A stretch of 64,000 bases of DNA from Polaribacter aestuariivivens (lineage in GTDB: Bacteria > Bacteroidota > Bacteroidia > Flavobacteriales > Flavobacteriaceae), in NCBI RefSeq assembly GCF_005885675.1, contig NZ_VANR01000003.1, positions 1 to 64,000 on the forward strand, given 5' to 3'. The notes beneath the pieces are model-generated. The model was given only the letters and a program-made list of their open reading frames with translations. It was not told where the DNA came from and made no database searches. This document shows, piece after piece, positions 63,602 through 64,000 of this stretch. The position numbers were made by a program, and so were the translations under genes. Each line of letters begins with the position of its first letter. The first letter of the stretch is position 1.

Positions 63602-64000
63602 TTGAAAATTCTACATTTAGATACAAATCATCCGCTTTTATTAAATCAATTGACTGATTTAGGTTTTATAAATGATGAAGATTACACATCATCAAAAGAA
63701 GAAATTGAAGCTAAAATTCATAATTACGATGGTTTTATTATTAGAAGCAGGTTTTCTATTGATAAAAATTTTCTTGATAAAGCCAAAAATCTAAAATTTA
63801 TTGGAAGAGTTGGAGCTGGTTTAGAAAATATAGATTGCGCCTATGCAGAATCGAAAAATATCGAATTAATTGCTGCGCCAGAAGGAAACAGAAACGCTGT
63901 TGGAGAACATTCTTTAGCCATGTTATTATCACTTTTTAACAAGTTGAATAAGGCCGATAAAGAAGTGAGAAATGGAAAATGGTTACGTGAAGAAAATCGA
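63602..64000 (+). CDS. D-2-hydroxyacid dehydrogenase (phosphoglycerate dehydrogenase-like), N-terminal part
   Basis: An open frame of 133 codons from the TTG at 63602 to the window edge, with no stop. It begins M-K-I-L-H-L-D-T-N-H-P and shows the substrate-domain loop Y-D-G-F-I-I-R-S-R, the family line LKFIGRVGAGLENID and the hinge segment APEGNRNAVGEHSLAM. The NAD-binding Rossmann part lies beyond the edge. The build fits SerA-like 2-hydroxyacid dehydrogenases; serine biosynthesis is possible but not certain. Confidence 0.85.
   Translation, partial: MKILHLDTNHPLLLNQLTDLGFINDEDYTSSKEEIEAKIHNYDGFIIRSRFSIDKNFLDKAKNLKFIGRVGAGLENIDCAYAESKNIELIAAPEGNRNAVGEHSLAMLLSLFNKLNKADKEVRNGKWLREENR

Overview
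The window looks like chromosome from a marine-type member of the Flavobacteriaceae (Bacteroidetes), close in flavour to Polaribacter or Tenacibaculum. This rests on the very AT-rich DNA, promoters of the TAnnTTTG type, many lipoproteins, PorP/SprF and gliding-motility type C-terminal sorting domains (type IX secretion), a TonB-dependent receptor, and flavobacterial small families (MbnP, choice-of-anchor B, DUF4286). Genus placement is inference.

Layout. 1-560: the 5' end of an IS110-family transposase running off the left edge, its structured non-coding end (possible bridge RNA), a foldback attC-like element and a terminator. 562-6209: thiL (minus), then a four-gene operon of exported proteins: LVIVD-repeat protein, seven-blade propeller lipoprotein, MbnP-like lipoprotein and MbnH/MauG-like di-haem cytochrome c. 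6316-11987: an Fe-S assembly operon (A-type carrier, sufB, MBL-fold lipoprotein, sufC, sufD) into which two four-helix-bundle (23S rRNA IVP/S23-like) genes are wedged, each bounded by its own inverted repeat. 12336-35900 (minus): a three-gene type IX adhesin operon made of a 7,015-residue protein with 34 DUF11 repeats and a C-terminal sorting domain, its PorP/SprF partner, and an OmpA/PD40 protein. It lies between sufD and sufS. 36028-44808: serine hydrolase, sufS, M43 metalloprotease, small lipoprotein, SGNH-like lipoprotein, TonB-dependent receptor. 45000-55495: housekeeping genes (ribF, serS, TPR protein, DUF4286, rsmA, mgtE, trmH-like, mutS) and an unlisted 47-codon gene with a sigma-54-like promoter. 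55496-58621: a small accessory island inserted between mutS and a SpoU methyltransferase gene; it carries two extra copies of the mutS 3' end, an attC-like element, a frameshifted lipoprotein gene and a mosaic pair of paralogous lipoproteins. 58622-64000: SpoU methyltransferase, small membrane proteins, tatA, O-methyltransferase, an ECF sigma factor with a candidate zinc anti-sigma factor, an NTF2-like protein, panB, a third four-helix-bundle cassette, and the start of a 2-hydroxyacid dehydrogenase gene cut by the right edge.

The most unusual signal is the set of three four-helix-bundle genes. Each fills an intergenic gap almost exactly, between stop codon and next start codon, and each is bracketed by imperfect inverted repeats whose sequence differs from copy to copy. 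This resembles the intervening sequences of 23S rRNA, where an ORF sits in the loop of a stem, but here the elements sit inside protein-coding operons (suf, panB). A gene-less inverted repeat in the same style lies between trmH and mutS. The second strongest signal is the insertion history at the mutS 3' end.
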